Source of the DNA: an uncultured Lachnospiraceae bacterium
GTDB taxonomy: Bacteria > Bacillota > Clostridia > Lachnospirales > Lachnospiraceae
DNA: 14,747 bases
Assembly (NCBI GenBank): GCA_905236545.1
Contig: CAJOQO010000164.1
Location: 1-14,747, forward strand
Direction of reading: 5' to 3'
The notes beneath the pieces were generated by a model that had not been told where the DNA came from, made no database searches, and worked only from the letters and a program-made list of their open reading frames with translations. Positions 14,591 through 14,747 of the stretch are shown one piece after another. Each line of letters starts with the position of its first letter. Position 1 is the stretch's first letter. The translations under genes were made by a program, and so were the position numbers.

Positions 14591-14747
14591 CTACGGGCGG
14601 GCAAGCTCCCTTACCGCGTCAGCAGCTCTGTCTGCCTCTTCCAACGTATTGAAGTATGAAAAGCTGAAACGGACTGCCCCCTGATCCACCGTCTTCAGGG
14701 CCTCGTGCATGAGCGGCGCGCAGTGTGCCCCGGACCGGGTCGCGATC
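14591..14747 (-). CDS. Cysteine desulfurase (class V aminotransferase), C-terminal part only
   Basis: The window ends inside this gene. Only the last 52 codons are seen, ending at TAG (14593-14591). The translation begins IATRSGAHCAPLMHEAL and continues VRFSFSYFNT, the C-terminal signature of PLP-dependent cysteine desulfurases. The cysteine in RSGAHCAPL is the one that accepts sulfur (or selenium) as a persulfide. The wording is closest to the desulfurase subgroup common in Clostridia that neighbours selenium and sulfur genes. It ends 144 bp before the double-cubane gene on the same strand. Too short for firm subtyping. Confidence 0.85.
   Translation of the reverse strand, partial: IATRSGAHCAPLMHEALKTVDQGAVRFSFSYFNTLEEADRAADAVRELARP

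Overview
The window looks like chromosomal DNA from an anaerobic Gram-positive gut or rumen bacterium of the Lachnospiraceae/Clostridia type. The reasons are strong AGGAGG-type ribosome binding sites, moderate GC content (above one half by eye), a PAS-GAF-GGDEF cyclase of the kind common in that group, a YesL/AraC/ABC-transporter sugar locus, an esterase that closely resembles Est1E of rumen Butyrivibrio as I recall it, and a double-cubane-type dehydratase-family protein. No rRNA, tRNA, phage, insertion sequence or CRISPR was seen. Family assignments rest on motifs and remembered homologues; no database search was run.

Layout. (1) 1-1597, plus strand: a structured leader, then a soluble diguanylate cyclase. 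(2) 1601-10529, all minus strand: a carbohydrate-use locus. In transcription order it runs: secreted solute-binding protein, MalF-type permease, MalG-type permease, cytoplasmic GH5 (exo-beta-1,3-glucanase-like), a terminator, zinc polyol/xylitol-type dehydrogenase, GH120 beta-xylosidase, a strong terminator, then an Est1E-like cinnamoyl/feruloyl esterase. (3) 10530-12858: a divergent control region, then on the plus strand an AraC-type regulator and a YesL/DUF624 membrane protein. (4) 12903-14747, minus strand: the 3' end of a cysteine desulfurase, a double-cubane-cluster/2-hydroxyacyl-CoA dehydratase-family protein, and a translationally coupled DUF3343 (Se/S-carrier-like) protein.

Working together (inference). 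The AraC regulator probably controls import of an oligosaccharide or glycoside through the ABC transporter. No ATPase is encoded here, so a shared one elsewhere would be needed. None of the three hydrolases has a signal peptide, so digestion should be intracellular: esterase removes acyl groups, GH120 releases xylose, GH5 releases glucose-type units, and the dehydrogenase acts on a polyol or sugar product. The last cluster suggests an iron-sulfur redox protein linked to sulfur or selenium delivery.

The most unusual features are the binding protein without a lipobox cysteine, four unrelated short tandem repeats (one inside the AraC coding sequence, one across the dehydrogenase stop codon, one between araC and yesL, one before the double-cubane gene), the pairing of an Exg-like GH5 with GH120, and the desulfurase / double-cubane / DUF3343 neighbourhood.
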